Assembly: GCF_015689195.1 (NCBI RefSeq)
Contig: NZ_CP065044.1
Location: 558,001-622,000, forward strand
Source of the DNA: Pectobacterium aroidearum
Lineage (GTDB): Bacteria; Pseudomonadota; Gammaproteobacteria; Enterobacterales; Enterobacteriaceae
Direction of reading: 5' to 3'
DNA length: 64,000 nucleotides
Every line of letters begins with the position of its first letter. The first letter of the stretch is position 1. A program made the position numbers and the translations under genes. The notes under the pieces were generated by a model. The model saw only the letters and a program-made list of their open reading frames with translations. It was not told where the DNA came from and made no database searches. This document shows, piece by piece, positions 41,240 to 51,189 of this stretch.

Positions 41240-41656
41240 AAAAATATCCCAGTTAAGTGTGAAATTCCTACGTGGTTTATATGTTACAGGAAATTATTGG
41301 CATATACATCTGCTAGAATGAGAATGGTGTATATACAAAATCTGATGGGCTTGCCGCGAAACCGCTGCAAGGAGAAAAGCCGCACTGGATAGTATTGGCA
41401 GAGTTTCCAGGTTGGCATCGGTTACATATTCAATTATGTCGGACCTAAAAATTTCTATAGTTCAAAATTGATTGCTCATATGAACTTATTGCTTATACCA
41501 AAAAGTGATCAGCTAATTTCCCGCTGCTGTGTCAAAATCGGAAATAGCTAGCGTAATTTGGCATTAATCTAAGAGGGACGGCTCAGATTCTCTGAGCGGC
41601 AAGGCGTTTAGTCTATTTATTTTGGATGTGTTAATAGTGCTCGTAGGCAGTTAACA
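41240..41656. other. Intergenic region, no recognised content
   Basis: About 415 bp between two minus-strand genes. AT-rich near 41280-41320 and 41460. I see no ORF, RNA gene or clear terminator. Confidence 0.4.
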
Positions 41657-42340
41657 CTAAAAATTTACACTGTAATTGTTAAGTTCACCCGAATGATTAT
41701 CAGGCACCGCCTCAAATCTATTTGGAATTAACGATCCCGGTTTTCCTTCGCGAAAATGTTCACGAACGGCACATTTCGTTAAGCTAGCAAGATACTCCCA
41801 AGTACAGTATAAATCATTCTGGTTATCCTGTTCTGCTTTGATTCTGTTCCGCTTAACAGGCTGATTATGCCGAAGATCAGGTCTGGTAGTATGTGTCACA
41901 GTGATGCTACCAATTTTCCAGTCATCGGTTTCTGATTCCCGCCAGCGAAAGGTAACTCGAACCTGTAAGTTTCTCGTTAACGTACCTATTGGATGACGGA
42001 TTTCATCGTCTACTATGTACAAACGCTGCTCGCTAAGTTGCTTCTCAGCCTGGATTTTCATTGTCTGAACGGCATGAATTAAATCATTTTCAGCCTTGTC
42101 CACAGCGAATTGTGTTTCACTGCGTTTTTTTGAACTTTTAGCAGCCTGGTGAGATGCAATTGCTAAATTGAGGCGATTTTCACATTCAGAAATGTATGGT
42201 CCGCAGCTGTATAGTCGAAAATCTCGCAGAGGATAGGAAATTTCATTTTTTTTACATTGATTAATGCAATCCCTCAGAGATTTGACGTCAATCAATTGTA
42301 TTGCCTCAATCTCAGGAAGGGGTATATTGATATTGTTCAT
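41657..42340 (-). CDS. Uncharacterised protein with central coiled coil
   Basis: 227 residues, no family recognised. Residues ~55-105 are helical and charged (AKSSKKRSETQFAVDKAEND), likely a coiled coil. Residues ~110-150 suggest beta strands (LQVRVTFRWRESETDDWKIG). No signal peptide or membrane segment. Upstream lies a Ner-like regulator on the same strand, 100 bp away. Confidence 0.55.
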   Translation of the reverse strand: MNNINIPLPEIEAIQLIDVKSLRDCINQCKKNEISYPLRDFRLYSCGPYISECENRLNLAIASHQAAKSSKKRSETQFAVDKAENDLIHAVQTMKIQAEKQLSEQRLYIVDDEIRHPIGTLTRNLQVRVTFRWRESETDDWKIGSITVTHTTRPDLRHNQPVKRNRIKAEQDNQNDLYCTWEYLASLTKCAVREHFREGKPGSLIPNRFEAVPDNHSGELNNYSVNF

Positions 42341-42442
42341 AGTATTTCCTTTGGTTGGCAGAAATCATTAAATCTAAATAATTTTATTTTCATAATAATT
42401 GGATTCTACAGCACTTATTCCCTGGTGTGGAACGCAAGTCAA

Positions 42443-42697
42443 TCAACTGTTTCTGGTTTTTCTTTCCAGTTTATTACCATCATCATCAAAGTATCGACTA
42501 GGCCAAATTTCGGCGGGTTCCACGCCGAGTGCGTTGGCTATCAGTTGTTCGCCTTTCGGCCAGGAGCGAGTGAGTGCGTTGGCGAGAGTAGAGGAGCTTA
42601 GTCCCGCTTGCCGGGACAACGCAGCCAGCGTGGTGTGCTTTTTACGAAGGCCTGCGATGATATCGGCGTTGTGCCAGTCCTGCTTGTTCATTGTCAT
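42443..42697 (-). CDS. Ner/Nlp-like transcriptional regulator, copy A
   Basis: An 84-residue protein of the Mu Ner / SfsB (Nlp) family of small helix-turn-helix regulators. The signature DWHNADIIAGLRKKHTTLA, then LSRQAGLSSSTLANAL and WPKGEQLIANALGV with PAEIWPSRY, is complete. A paralogue lies upstream at 43070-43348. Each copy sits behind a near-identical ~200-nt leader with conserved hairpins. Confidence 0.88.
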   Translation of the reverse strand: MTMNKQDWHNADIIAGLRKKHTTLAALSRQAGLSSSTLANALTRSWPKGEQLIANALGVEPAEIWPSRYFDDDGNKLERKTRNS

Positions 42698-42723
42698 ATG
42701 AAGTAACCCTGAGTCTTACTGCT

Positions 42724-42925
42724 GGTGGCGATTCAGACAGGGTTTGCAGTACCGGGCAAGTTACCTAAACCGGCGAGGACATTGTCCTCCCCTGCCTGAA
42801 CCGCCATAACAGGGGCGTACTCAGGCACACCAGCGTGCGAACGCTGATGGGTAACTCGCTAAGGGGCTGCAAATCCCCGCCAATGGATTTTGCCAAAGGC
42901 ATAATTAAGATAAGTGAAATTTGCA
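42724..42925 (-). ncRNA. Structured leader RNA, copy A, upstream of a Ner-like gene
   Basis: About 200 bp aligns with 43367-43569. Conserved hairpins are 42727-42741 paired with 42791-42805 (15 bp), an inner GAGGAC / GTCCTC hairpin at 42775-42789, and ACCAGCG / CGCTGAT at 42829-42848. In the 15-bp stem the differences between arms make G-U pairs only if the minus strand is transcribed, the same direction as the gene it precedes. It may be a leader or a separate RNA. Confidence 0.7.
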
Positions 42926-43069
42926 GCTTTCTCAAATTAAAAAGTTGTTGTGCTGAAGGGCTGGCAGTGTTGAGCTGTTATGGCAGCATGTCGGGAGAAT
43001 AGTAAGTAAAACAGGTAGTGAAGACGCATTTTTGTGCTGGCAGATGATTTTGCCAGCAAGTGGTTGTTT

Positions 43070-43348
43070 TTAGCCAGAAACGGGTGTTCGTGCTTTTTTG
43101 AACCTTCGGGTGACTTTGTTGCCCGTCTCATCGTAATACCGGCTCGGCCAGATCTCGGCTGGGTCCATGTCCAGCGCTTCTGCAATCAATTTTTCGCCTT
43201 TCGGCCAGGGGCGATAAAACGTATTAGCGAGAGTGGAATCACTGAGTCCGGCCTGTCGTGAGAGTGCGGCCAGGCTGATACGTTTCTTGTGAAGTGCGGC
43301 GACGATATCCGCCCGGTGCCAGTCCTGTTGCTGCTGCGCCATAACCAT
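43070..43348 (-). CDS. Ner/Nlp-like transcriptional regulator, copy B
   Basis: About 92 residues, paralogous to the gene at 42443-42697: DWHRADIVAALHKKRISLA, LSRQAGLSDSTLANTF, WPKGEKLIAEALDMDPAEIW. The C-terminus is longer and basic (KVTRRFKKARTPVSG). ATG 43348 is chosen because GGAG lies 6 nt upstream; the in-frame ATG at 43360 has no ribosome site. Part of a tandem duplication of leader plus gene. Confidence 0.87.
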   Translation of the reverse strand: MVMAQQQQDWHRADIVAALHKKRISLAALSRQAGLSDSTLANTFYRPWPKGEKLIAEALDMDPAEIWPSRYYDETGNKVTRRFKKARTPVSG

Positions 43349-43366
43349 AAATAGCTCCATGTTGTG

Positions 43367-43569
43367 GGTGGCGGTTCAGACAGGGTTTGCACTACCGGAC
43401 ATGTGACCTAAACCGGCGAGGATAAATCCTCCCCTGCCTGAACCGCCATAACAGGGGCGTACTCAGGCACACCAGCGCCTAAACGCTGATGGGACACATG
43501 TATAGGGGGTGCAAATCCCCGCCGATGGATTTTGCCAAAGGCCTAAACAAGATAAGTGAAAAATGCGCC
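43367..43569 (-). ncRNA. Structured leader RNA, copy B, upstream of a Ner-like gene
   Basis: Second copy of the leader. The main stem is 43370-43385 with 43432-43447 (16 bp, one G-U on the minus strand). The inner hairpin GAGGAT / ATCCTC at 43418-43431 differs from copy A (GAGGAC / GTCCTC) by a compensatory pair change. ACCAGCG / CGCTGAT is kept while its loop differs. The general look resembles phage C4-type antisense RNAs, but I cannot confirm a family. Confidence 0.7.
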
Positions 43570-43892
43570 GCACTCAAAAACTTTTAAGCACATCATGTTA
43601 TTGGTTCTAATTACTGGTCGATCGAGAAGCTAATGTTTACACACTATTATTTGAAAGATTGATAGCCATACCCTCTCAAGGAGATGGTAGTCTCAAAAAT
43701 TAATCAAAATTATCAGAATAACTGCGAAGCTCAGGCCATTTATTGCGCAGATCACAGAATAATCCGACTGTCTGGGTCAGTTTTACAAAGAATCATCATT
43801 GTTTCGGGATGGTCTGAGCAACTTCTTGCTCAAATTTGGCTTAGGGGAAATTTGATTTAAGTAAATAATCAATAAAAACAGCAGGATAAAAA
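43570..43892. other. Upstream region of the hcp operon
   Basis: About 320 bp of AT-rich sequence between the divergent leader RNA and the hcp promoter. No ORF supported. An enhancer for the sigma-54 activator might lie here, but I see no clear inverted repeat to propose. Confidence 0.4.
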
Positions 43893-43909
43893 TTGGCATG
43901 GTTATTGAT
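43893..43909 (+). promoter_or_regulatory. Candidate sigma-54 promoter of hcp-vgrG-rhs
   Basis: TTGGCATGGTTATTGAT matches the consensus TGGCACG-N4-TTGCW at 10 of 12 positions, with the -24 GG intact and the -12 GC reading GA. It lies 53 bp before hcp. A sigma-54 activator gene stands at the end of the same cluster, which supports the assignment. Confidence 0.55.
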
Positions 43910-43962
43910 ATGAGTAACGACGAAGCGTTACCTATATCAACAACAAGGAAAGGAGCAAGACT

Positions 43963-44481
43963 ATGCCAACTCCATGCTATATCAGCATCGAAGGAAAAAC
44001 GCAGGGCAACATCACCGCTGGAGCCTTCACTTCTGATTCTGTCGGCAACATCTATGTGGAAGGCCATGAAGATGAAATGCTGGTACAGGAATTCAAACAC
44101 GTCGTCACCGTGCCGACCGATCCGCAGTCTGGCCAACCGTCTGGTCAGCGTGTCCACAAGCCGTTCAAGTTCACCGTCGCGCTGAACAAAGCGGTGCCAC
44201 TGATGTACAACGCCCTGGCCTCCGGTGAAATGCTGCCGACCGTCACGTTGAAGTGGTATCGCACGTCGGTTGAAGGTAAGCAAGAGCACTTCTTCTCTAC
44301 CGTGCTGACTGACGCCACCATCGTGGATATCGACTGCAAAATGCCACACTGCCAGGACCCGTCCAAGCTCGATTACACCCAACTGATCGAAGTCTCTCTG
44401 GCCTACCGCAAAGTCGACTGGGAGCACACTGTGGCCGGAACCTCTGGTTCTGACGACTGGCGCACGCCTGTCGAAGCTTGA
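43963..44481 (+). CDS. hcp: Type VI secretion tube protein Hcp
   Basis: Hcp forms the hexameric tube that the T6SS pushes out. 172 residues, Hcp1 family: MPTPCYISIEGKTQGNITAG, LVQEFKHVVTVP, HKPFKFTVALNKAVP. Strong AAGGAAAGGAG ribosome site. It is followed by a terminator-like hairpin, then vgrG. No tss sheath or baseplate genes are in the window, so it must work with a T6SS encoded elsewhere. Confidence 0.96.
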   Translation: MPTPCYISIEGKTQGNITAGAFTSDSVGNIYVEGHEDEMLVQEFKHVVTVPTDPQSGQPSGQRVHKPFKFTVALNKAVPLMYNALASGEMLPTVTLKWYRTSVEGKQEHFFSTVLTDATIVDIDCKMPHCQDPSKLDYTQLIEVSLAYRKVDWEHTVAGTSGSDDWRTPVEA

Positions 44482-44489
44482 TGCTGCTC

Positions 44490-44514
44490 AAACCCGGCCC
44501 TGTGCCGGGTTTCC
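44490..44514 (+). terminator. Terminator-like hairpin between hcp and vgrG
   Basis: A 9-bp perfect stem (AAACCCGGC / GCCGGGTTT) with a 5-nt loop and a short T stretch in the stem. It is likely a partial terminator that keeps hcp expression above that of vgrG. Confidence 0.65.
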
Positions 44515-44572
44515 TGCACTGAGTCATGGCTCATGCCATGCCTGAGTGTGGATGACAGCATCAGGAGGACGT

Positions 44573-46423
44573 GTGGCAAACAGTACAGGATTACAGTTCA
44601 CGGTAAAGGTCGGTGCATTGCCCGAGAGCACCTTTGCGGTGGTGGATTTTCAGCTCAGCGAGGCACTGAACCAGCCGTTTTCCCTGTCGCTGAATCTGGC
44701 CAGCCCGCTGCCGGGTATCGACTTTGGTGCCGTGCTGGATCAGCCGTGTGAACTGCTGGTGTGGTACGAAGGTGAACTCAAGCGCCGTGTCAGCGGCATT
44801 GTCAGCGCCTTTGCGCAGGGCGACACCGGTTTTCGCCGTACCCGCTATCAGGCAGAAGTGCGACCGGCGCTGTGGCGGCTGGGGCTGCGCACCAATGCAC
44901 GGATCTTCCAGGCACAGAAGCCAGAAGCGATTATTGGTACGTTGCTGGAAGAGTCCGGCATCACCGACTACGCCTTTGCGCTGCGGCACGACCACGCGCC
45001 CCGCGAATACTGTGTGCAGTACCGGGAAAGTGATTTGGCCTTTGTCGCCCGTTTGGCGGCTGAGGAAGGCCTGTACTTTTTCCATGAGTTTGAGGCCGGT
45101 AAGCACCGAGTTGTCTTTGCCGATGACGCCGGGGCGCTTGGCAAAGGCCCGGAACTGTTCTTCAACCTCGCCACGCAGGGGCTGAGTGAAGGCGAATATG
45201 TCAGACGTTTCCGCTACGCCGAAGCGGTCAGCACAGCAGAAGTCGCGCTCAAGGATTACAGCTTCAAAACGCCCGCCTACGGCCTGCTGCACAGCAAGGT
45301 GAGCGGTGAGTTGGCGAACCAGCGTGAAAGCTATCAACACTTCGACTATCCCGGTCGCTTCAAACAAGATCCGAGCGGCAAGGCCTTTACCGGCTATCGG
45401 CTGGATGCATTGCGCGCCGGTGCCATGACGGGATCGGGTGAATCTAATGCCGCGATGCTGATGCCGGGGAGCAGTTTTACCCTCACCGAACACCCCAATC
45501 CAACGCTCAACGCGGCTTGGCAACTGGTGGCGATCACCCACAGCGGCCAGCAACCGCAGGCACTGGAAGAAGAAAGCGGCGGCGAACCGACCACCTACAG
45601 CAACAGCTTTGAGGTTATCAGCGCCAAAAGTACCTGGCGTGCCGATCTGCCATACAAACCGATGGTGGATGGCCCGCAGATTGCCACCGTGGTCGGCCCC
45701 GCAGGCGAGGAAATCTACTGCGACGAATACGGGCGCATCAAACTGCAATTCCCGTGGGACAGATATGGTGCCAGCGACGACCAAAGCTCCTGCTGGGTAC
45801 GAGTCAGTCAGGGCTGGGCAGGCGGTCAGTACGGCCTGATCGCCATCCCGCGCATCGGCCATGAAGTCATTGTGAGCTTCCTTGAAGGCGACCCTGACCA
45901 GCCTATTGTGACGGGCAGAACCTTTCATGCCACCAATCCTTCACCGTATCCACTGCCAGCGAACAAGACACGCACCTCGCTGCGTACTTCAACGCATAAG
46001 GGCGCGGGATTCAATGAACTGCGCTTTGAAGACCAGGCCGGGCAGGAAGAGGTGTTTATCCATGCTCAGAAAGACATGAACACCGTGGTGCTGAATAACC
46101 GCAGTACTACCGTGACGGCTGACCATACCGAAAACGTCGGTGGCAATCAGGCAGTGTCCGTCATCAAAGACCAGTCCACTGAAATCCAGGGGCAGCAAAC
46201 CATTGCCATCTCCGGTAGCCGCAGCACCGTTGTGGGCGACGCCACTGCAACGGAAGACGTTCATGACAGCCTGCAGGTGAAAAACAACATCCTTATCCAG
46301 TCGAAACAGGGCGGCATCCTGATTGCCAACGGCATCGGTTTTTTCAGTATCAGCGATAAAGGTGACATCACCATCAAGGGTAACACCGTCACCATCAACG
46401 GCAATCGTATCGATCTGAACTAA
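44573..46423 (+). CDS. vgrG: Type VI secretion spike protein VgrG
   Basis: The trimeric spike that caps the Hcp tube and carries the PAAR-Rhs effector. 616 residues: gp27-like N-terminal part ([38 protein letters not shown]), the gp5 OB fold ([19 protein letters not shown]), then a C-terminal beta-helix with repeated strands ending in GNRIDLN. No extra effector domain. Start GTG 44573 follows AGGAGG five bases upstream; the longer ORF from 44546 lacks this site. Confidence 0.95.
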   Translation: MANSTGLQFTVKVGALPESTFAVVDFQLSEALNQPFSLSLNLASPLPGIDFGAVLDQPCELLVWYEGELKRRVSGIVSAFAQGDTGFRRTRYQAEVRPALWRLGLRTNARIFQAQKPEAIIGTLLEESGITDYAFALRHDHAPREYCVQYRESDLAFVARLAAEEGLYFFHEFEAGKHRVVFADDAGALGKGPELFFNLATQGLSEGEYVRRFRYAEAVSTAEVALKDYSFKTPAYGLLHSKVSGELANQRESYQHFDYPGRFKQDPSGKAFTGYRLDALRAGAMTGSGESNAAMLMPGSSFTLTEHPNPTLNAAWQLVAITHSGQQPQALEEESGGEPTTYSNSFEVISAKSTWRADLPYKPMVDGPQIATVVGPAGEEIYCDEYGRIKLQFPWDRYGASDDQSSCWVRVSQGWAGGQYGLIAIPRIGHEVIVSFLEGDPDQPIVTGRTFHATNPSPYPLPANKTRTSLRTSTHKGAGFNELRFEDQAGQEEVFIHAQKDMNTVVLNNRSTTVTADHTENVGGNQAVSVIKDQSTEIQGQQTIAISGSRSTVVGDATATEDVHDSLQVKNNILIQSKQGGILIANGIGFFSISDKGDITIKGNTVTINGNRIDLN

Positions 46424-46454
46424 GTCACAAGAACAACAACAAGGACGCTGAAAC

Positions 46455-46901
46455 ATGTACCAGATGAACGAAGGCACGTTGAACATTCCTGCGCAATGGC
46501 GTGATGAGTCGCTGCACGTTTTTGTTCTGCCTGACGACACGACCAACCTGGTGGTCAACCGCACTCCAGTGGAGGGCGGTAAAACAGCCGATGCGGCTTA
46601 TCAGGACACGCTGGCGCAGTTGTCGGCGCAACTTAAAGGTTATGAAGAGCGGCAGGCGTGGACGCTGACGCTGGATGGGCAAACCGCTCAAGCGGTTGAG
46701 TACACCTGGCAGTCGCCCGAAGGGCAGATGCATCAGGTGGTGGTGATGCAGATGCGTGACAACCTGCTGCTGACCTTCACCATTACCGCCGCCGATGTGC
46801 TCAGTGATGAGAACAAAGCCAGCTTGCTGGCCGTGATTGAGACCTTCAAAGCAGTTGAATCGCCTGCCACACCGGAGGATAAGGCAGGCGGCCATGCGTG
46901 A
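46455..46901 (+). CDS. Eag chaperone (DUF1795/DcrB-like) for the Rhs effector
   Basis: 148 residues, DUF1795 (EagR) family. Eag chaperones bind and shield the N-terminal transmembrane segments of prePAAR-type T6SS effectors until loading onto VgrG. Typical features: YQMNEGTLNIPAQWRDES at the N-terminus, LVVNRTPV, and VLSDENKASLLAVIETF near the end. It overlaps the rhs start by 8 bp, and rhs has just such membrane segments. Confidence 0.92.
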   Translation: MYQMNEGTLNIPAQWRDESLHVFVLPDDTTNLVVNRTPVEGGKTADAAYQDTLAQLSAQLKGYEERQAWTLTLDGQTAQAVEYTWQSPEGQMHQVVVMQMRDNLLLTFTITAADVLSDENKASLLAVIETFKAVESPATPEDKAGGHA

Positions 46902-49900
46902 GGAAATACTCTCCCGTATTGCACGTGTTGGTGCCATGCATGCGGGCAACCGCCCTAAGTTGCCACCGGGTTTACCTGAGCCGGGGCAGGGTAAGCCGCC
47001 CACCTCGCCAGGCAAGGCCATCAAGCATAGTAGCTTCTGGGGCGCACTGGCAGGGGCGGCTGTCGGAGCGTTGATCGCGGCTGCCGCGTTTACCGTGGCA
47101 GCCGCCGCAGTCGCGGGTGCGGTCGTGTTGACCGGCATTACAGGCGGGGCTGGTCTCGCCCTGGTGGTGGGGGTAGTCAAGCTGGCGGCAGGGGCGGCGC
47201 TGGTGTATGGACTGAGTGACCTGATAGGCGGTGTCAGCAAGCGTGTGTCCTCGATGGTTGACAGCATGTCGCCCTCATCAGGGGCGGTCAAGGATGGTTC
47301 GAAGAAAGTCTTTGCTGAGGGTAATCCAGTCTCCCGCGCTGAAATAGATGCGGTGCTGTGCGACAAACACAACGGCCCGCAACTGATTGCCCAGGGCAGT
47401 GCCACGGTATTTGTCGAGGGCTACCACGCAGCACGTGTAGATGACAAAACCGTATGTGGGGCCACCATCAAGGAGGGAGCATCAACAGTATTCTTTGGCT
47501 CTGGCCAGGCCTCTCCACTCAAGGTAGAGGACGAGTTCAGTGGCTGGGAGAAAGCACTGATACTCGCGGTGGAATTCCTGATGCCCCCCAGTCGCGGTCT
47601 GTTCCGGGGATTGGGCAAGCTGTTCACCAAAGGGCCGATGGCGGTGCTGCGGGGCATGAAAGCGGGCGCAGCACATGCCCTGGAAGGGCTCCGTAGCGCC
47701 GTGCAGTGCGCCAAAAACGGCTTTAAAGAAAGCAAAGGACTGGCGCGTGTCACCGAATCCATTCGCGGCTTCCTGAAAGATCCTGTCTACATCGCCAGTG
47801 GTGAGGTCATTGAAAAACGCCTCGATCTGGAACTGGGCCAGACCGTTCCGCTGCTGTTTGAACGCACCTACCGTTCTGGTAGCCCTCACACCGGTTTGCT
47901 GGGTCATGGTTGGCACGATAGCTGGAGTGAAGTGGCCACCATTGGTCGCACCGACCAGGGGGACATCCATGTGACGCTTACCCTGGCGCAGGGCTATGAC
48001 ATCGATTTCACCTTTGGAATCGGTGCAACGGTGGTGTACTGCGCCGAATACCCCGAATTCAAACTGGTGAAACGCCATAACGGCTTTCACCTGTGGCACC
48101 GCGACAGCCAGACCTGGCGGGCGTTTACCGTCAAGCAGGGAGACCAGCTACTGCTGTCGGCTATCACCGACAACCACCGCAATCGCATCGACTTTCTGCG
48201 CGATCCGAAAGGCTACTTGCGTAAGCTTAGACACAGCGACGGCATCGAACTGCTGCTGGTATGGCAGGGCGAATTCCTGCGCCAGGTGCAGCGCATTGAT
48301 GGCGGGCAAAAAACCGTGTTGGCCGAATACCGGCAGGATGAACAGGGACGGCTGGTCGAGGCGGATGCTGCGCACGCTTATCACCTGTTCTACGACTATG
48401 ACAGCCATCACCGTCTGATCCGCTGGCACGACAACGACCAGACCTGGGCACGGTATGAATACGACCATCAGGGGCGCTGCGTTTATACCACCTGTGCCGA
48501 TGGCTACCTGACGGCGAATTTCGAGTACCTGGCCGACCGCGTGGTGATGATTGACGGGCTGGGGCAACGCCATGAATACGGCTTCAATGACCTGTACCTG
48601 ATGGCGTGGGAGAAATCCCCGCTCGGCCATATCACCCGCTATGAGTATGACGATGTGGGCAACCTGCTGCAGGAAATCTCTCCGGCAGGGCGGGTTGTGG
48701 AATTTGCCTATCTGGACAACAGTGGACTGGTCAGCACCTTTACCGACGGCAGCGGCCACCAGTGGCACTACGACTATGACCACTACGAGCGGCTGACCGG
48801 CATCACCGACCCATTAGGCCGCAACTGGGCCTGGCAGTATGACAGCAAGGGCAATCCGCTGAGCCTGACCGGGCCGGACGCCAGCGAAGTCCGGTTTGCA
48901 TGGAACCGCTACGGCCTGCTGACCGAGGTGAGCGACGAACAAGGCCGGACGCAGGCCAACCTGTTCTATGACCACCGGCACCGCCTGATGAGTGCCACTG
49001 ATGCAGAATCTCGCACACGGCAACTGCGCTATGACCAGCAAGACCGCCTCACGAGCTGGACACGCGCGGATGGTGCCACCTATCGCCTAGGGTATCGCCG
49101 TGCAAGCTGGAAACTGCCGGAGCAACTGCTGCGCCCGGACGACAAGCAAGAGCAGCGCCAGTACGACAAGCACAACAACCTGCTGAACTACACCGATGGC
49201 AACGGCGCGGTATGGCGGCAAACCTACGGCCCGTTCGACCTGCTGATGTCGCGTACCGACGCAGAGGGACGCACCTGGCGGTACGACTACGATAAAGAAA
49301 GCCAGCAACTGGTGTGCGTCACCGCACCGGATGGCAACCGCTGGCAGTGGTGGCTGGATGCCGATGCGCGGGTTATCCGCGAGCGGGACATGGCCGGTAC
49401 GGAAACCCATTACGGCTACGATGAGGACGGACATTGCATCGCGGTTCGTAACGGCGAAGGAGAAACCCGCCACTTTCTGTACGACGGGCGCGGCCTGCTT
49501 ATCAAAGAAACCGCGCCGGACGACACCCTGCACTACCGCTACGATGCGGCAGGCCGGCTGATTGAAGTGACATCCTCCACCAGTCATATCCAGCTTGAAT
49601 ATGACGAGCGTGACAGGGTGGTGCAGGAGCGGAACAGCGGCACGGCAATCCGACGCCACTATCAGGACACGTCGCATACCGTCACCCGCAGCCTGCACTG
49701 GGAGGGCGAAGAAGACAGTGCGGCACTCACCAGCACCTTCCGTTACAGTGCGACAGGTGAACTGCGTCAGGTGCAGTTACCGGATGGCGCGGAGCTGACG
49801 CTGGCGCACGACAGTGCGGGTCGGGAGTCTTCCCGGCAGAGTCAGGCTGGCTTTATGCAGCACCGTGAATACGATGCCATGGGCTGGCTGACGCGGGAGA

Positions 49901-51189
49901 TGAGCGGCCAGGCGGTGGACGGTCGCCTGCAACCGACCCAGACGCGGGAATATCTCTACGACGGCGCAGGCAACCTGACCGGCACCCGACGCAATCGCGA
50001 AGCAGCAGGCTATCAACTCGATGCCAGCGGACGGGTGCTGTCGGTACTGAGCGGTGGTGCGGGGCGCACCGTCAACACCGAAGAGGAATACCGCTACACC
50101 CGTAGCGGCTTACCACAGGACGCCACCCGCCTGACCGAATGGCAGGCCGGACGCCTGACCCAGCAGGACAACACTTACTATCAGTATGACAAGGCCGGAC
50201 GTCTCATCCGCAAGCAGGTGGTGCAGCCGGGCTATCGGCCGCAGGTGTGGCACTACCGTTGGGACAGCCGCAACCAGCTCCGGGTTGTGGATACGCCAGC
50301 AGGTGAACGCTGGTTCTACCGTTACGACCCGTTCGGACGGCGCATTGGCAAACGCTGCGACCAGACCCAGGACGATATCCGCTACCTGTGGGATGGCGAC
50401 CAGATAGCTGAAGTGCGGCATGACCGCGACGGTGAACCCGTATCACGACGGCACTGGATACACAGAGGCTGGGAACTGCTGGTGCAACAGCGCCAGAACA
50501 CTGACGGCAGTTGGGAAACCGATTTTGTCACCAGCGGCCATAATGGTGAACCGCAGGCTATCTTTAATCCGCAAGGCGAACTTCGCTGGCAGGCTCCGCG
50601 CACCAATTTATGGGGCCAGCGCTATACAGATAATACTGAAAATCTTGATCCGGGACTGGCATTTGCGGGGCAGTACCGTGACGCTGAAAGTAGCTTATGC
50701 TATAACAGGTTCCGCTATTATGATCCGAGTGGTGGCTGTTATATCTCGCCTGATCCTATCAGTATTTTAGGTGGGGAGAGTAACTACGGATATGTGCCTA
50801 ACCCGATTGGCTGGGTTGATCCGTTTGGATTGGCTTCTTGCCCCAATATGTCATATGACGATTGGATAAAATCTAAAGCGGCACAAGGAAACAATACGCA
50901 CGTGTACATAGGGTACAAGGATGGGAATCCAATTTATGTAGGAATAAGCAAGGACGTTGATATTCGTGCTCTACAGCATGGTAGTAGGTTTGATCGATTG
51001 GTTCCTATAACTGAAACCCCATTGAATCGGGGGCATGCCCGGAGTATAGAGCAGGCTTTGATTGATAATAACACGTCAATTTTTAAGAACGAGATAAATA
51101 GCATTAGTCCTACAAGAAAACTTTACTCAGAAGCTGTGGAGTGGGGCGAAAACTGGCTTAAAGATAATGGGATTAGATTAAAATGGTAA
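46894..51189 (+). CDS. PAAR-containing Rhs effector with GIY-YIG-like toxin tip
   Basis: A 1431-residue polymorphic T6SS effector. Residues ~1-30 form a prePAAR region, ~45-115 are hydrophobic helices (chaperone client), ~125-215 are PAAR (VFAEGNP to STVFFG), and ~430-1300 are YD repeats of the Rhs cocoon. The cocoon ends in the canonical self-cleavage stretch DPIS...GWVDPFGLA near 1300-1310. The last ~120 residues differ in base composition. They carry VYIGYKDGNPIYVGIS, an Arg in DIRALQHG, and IEQALI, matching the order of GIY-YIG nucleases, so the toxin probably cuts DNA. Start ATG 46894 overlaps the Eag stop; the longer ORF from 46837 is not used. Confidence 0.93.
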   Translation: MREEILSRIARVGAMHAGNRPKLPPGLPEPGQGKPPTSPGKAIKHSSFWGALAGAAVGALIAAAAFTVAAAAVAGAVVLTGITGGAGLALVVGVVKLAAGAALVYGLSDLIGGVSKRVSSMVDSMSPSSGAVKDGSKKVFAEGNPVSRAEIDAVLCDKHNGPQLIAQGSATVFVEGYHAARVDDKTVCGATIKEGASTVFFGSGQASPLKVEDEFSGWEKALILAVEFLMPPSRGLFRGLGKLFTKGPMAVLRGMKAGAAHALEGLRSAVQCAKNGFKESKGLARVTESIRGFLKDPVYIASGEVIEKRLDLELGQTVPLLFERTYRSGSPHTGLLGHGWHDSWSEVATIGRTDQGDIHVTLTLAQGYDIDFTFGIGATVVYCAEYPEFKLVKRHNGFHLWHRDSQTWRAFTVKQGDQLLLSAITDNHRNRIDFLRDPKGYLRKLRHSDGIELLLVWQGEFLRQVQRIDGGQKTVLAEYRQDEQGRLVEADAAHAYHLFYDYDSHHRLIRWHDNDQTWARYEYDHQGRCVYTTCADGYLTANFEYLADRVVMIDGLGQRHEYGFNDLYLMAWEKSPLGHITRYEYDDVGNLLQEISPAGRVVEFAYLDNSGLVSTFTDGSGHQWHYDYDHYERLTGITDPLGRNWAWQYDSKGNPLSLTGPDASEVRFAWNRYGLLTEVSDEQGRTQANLFYDHRHRLMSATDAESRTRQLRYDQQDRLTSWTRADGATYRLGYRRASWKLPEQLLRPDDKQEQRQYDKHNNLLNYTDGNGAVWRQTYGPFDLLMSRTDAEGRTWRYDYDKESQQLVCVTAPDGNRWQWWLDADARVIRERDMAGTETHYGYDEDGHCIAVRNGEGETRHFLYDGRGLLIKETAPDDTLHYRYDAAGRLIEVTSSTSHIQLEYDERDRVVQERNSGTAIRRHYQDTSHTVTRSLHWEGEEDSAALTSTFRYSATGELRQVQLPDGAELTLAHDSAGRESSRQSQAGFMQHREYDAMGWLTREMSGQAVDGRLQPTQTREYLYDGAGNLTGTRRNREAAGYQLDASGRVLSVLSGGAGRTVNTEEEYRYTRSGLPQDATRLTEWQAGRLTQQDNTYYQYDKAGRLIRKQVVQPGYRPQVWHYRWDSRNQLRVVDTPAGERWFYRYDPFGRRIGKRCDQTQDDIRYLWDGDQIAEVRHDRDGEPVSRRHWIHRGWELLVQQRQNTDGSWETDFVTSGHNGEPQAIFNPQGELRWQAPRTNLWGQRYTDNTENLDPGLAFAGQYRDAESSLCYNRFRYYDPSGGCYISPDPISILGGESNYGYVPNPIGWVDPFGLASCPNMSYDDWIKSKAAQGNNTHVYIGYKDGNPIYVGISKDVDIRALQHGSRFDRLVPITETPLNRGHARSIEQALIDNNTSIFKNEINSISPTRKLYSEAVEWGENWLKDNGIRLKW

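Noticed and set aside
42724-43569. The two leader copies as a CRISPR array
   Set aside because: Only two copies of ~200 nt separated by a gene; no short regular repeats or spacers, and no cas genes in the window.
44591-45928. Long minus-strand ORF inside vgrG
   Set aside because: Shadow of the high-GC vgrG gene; no ribosome site or recognisable domain. Similar shadows occur in rhs, frdA and lysC.
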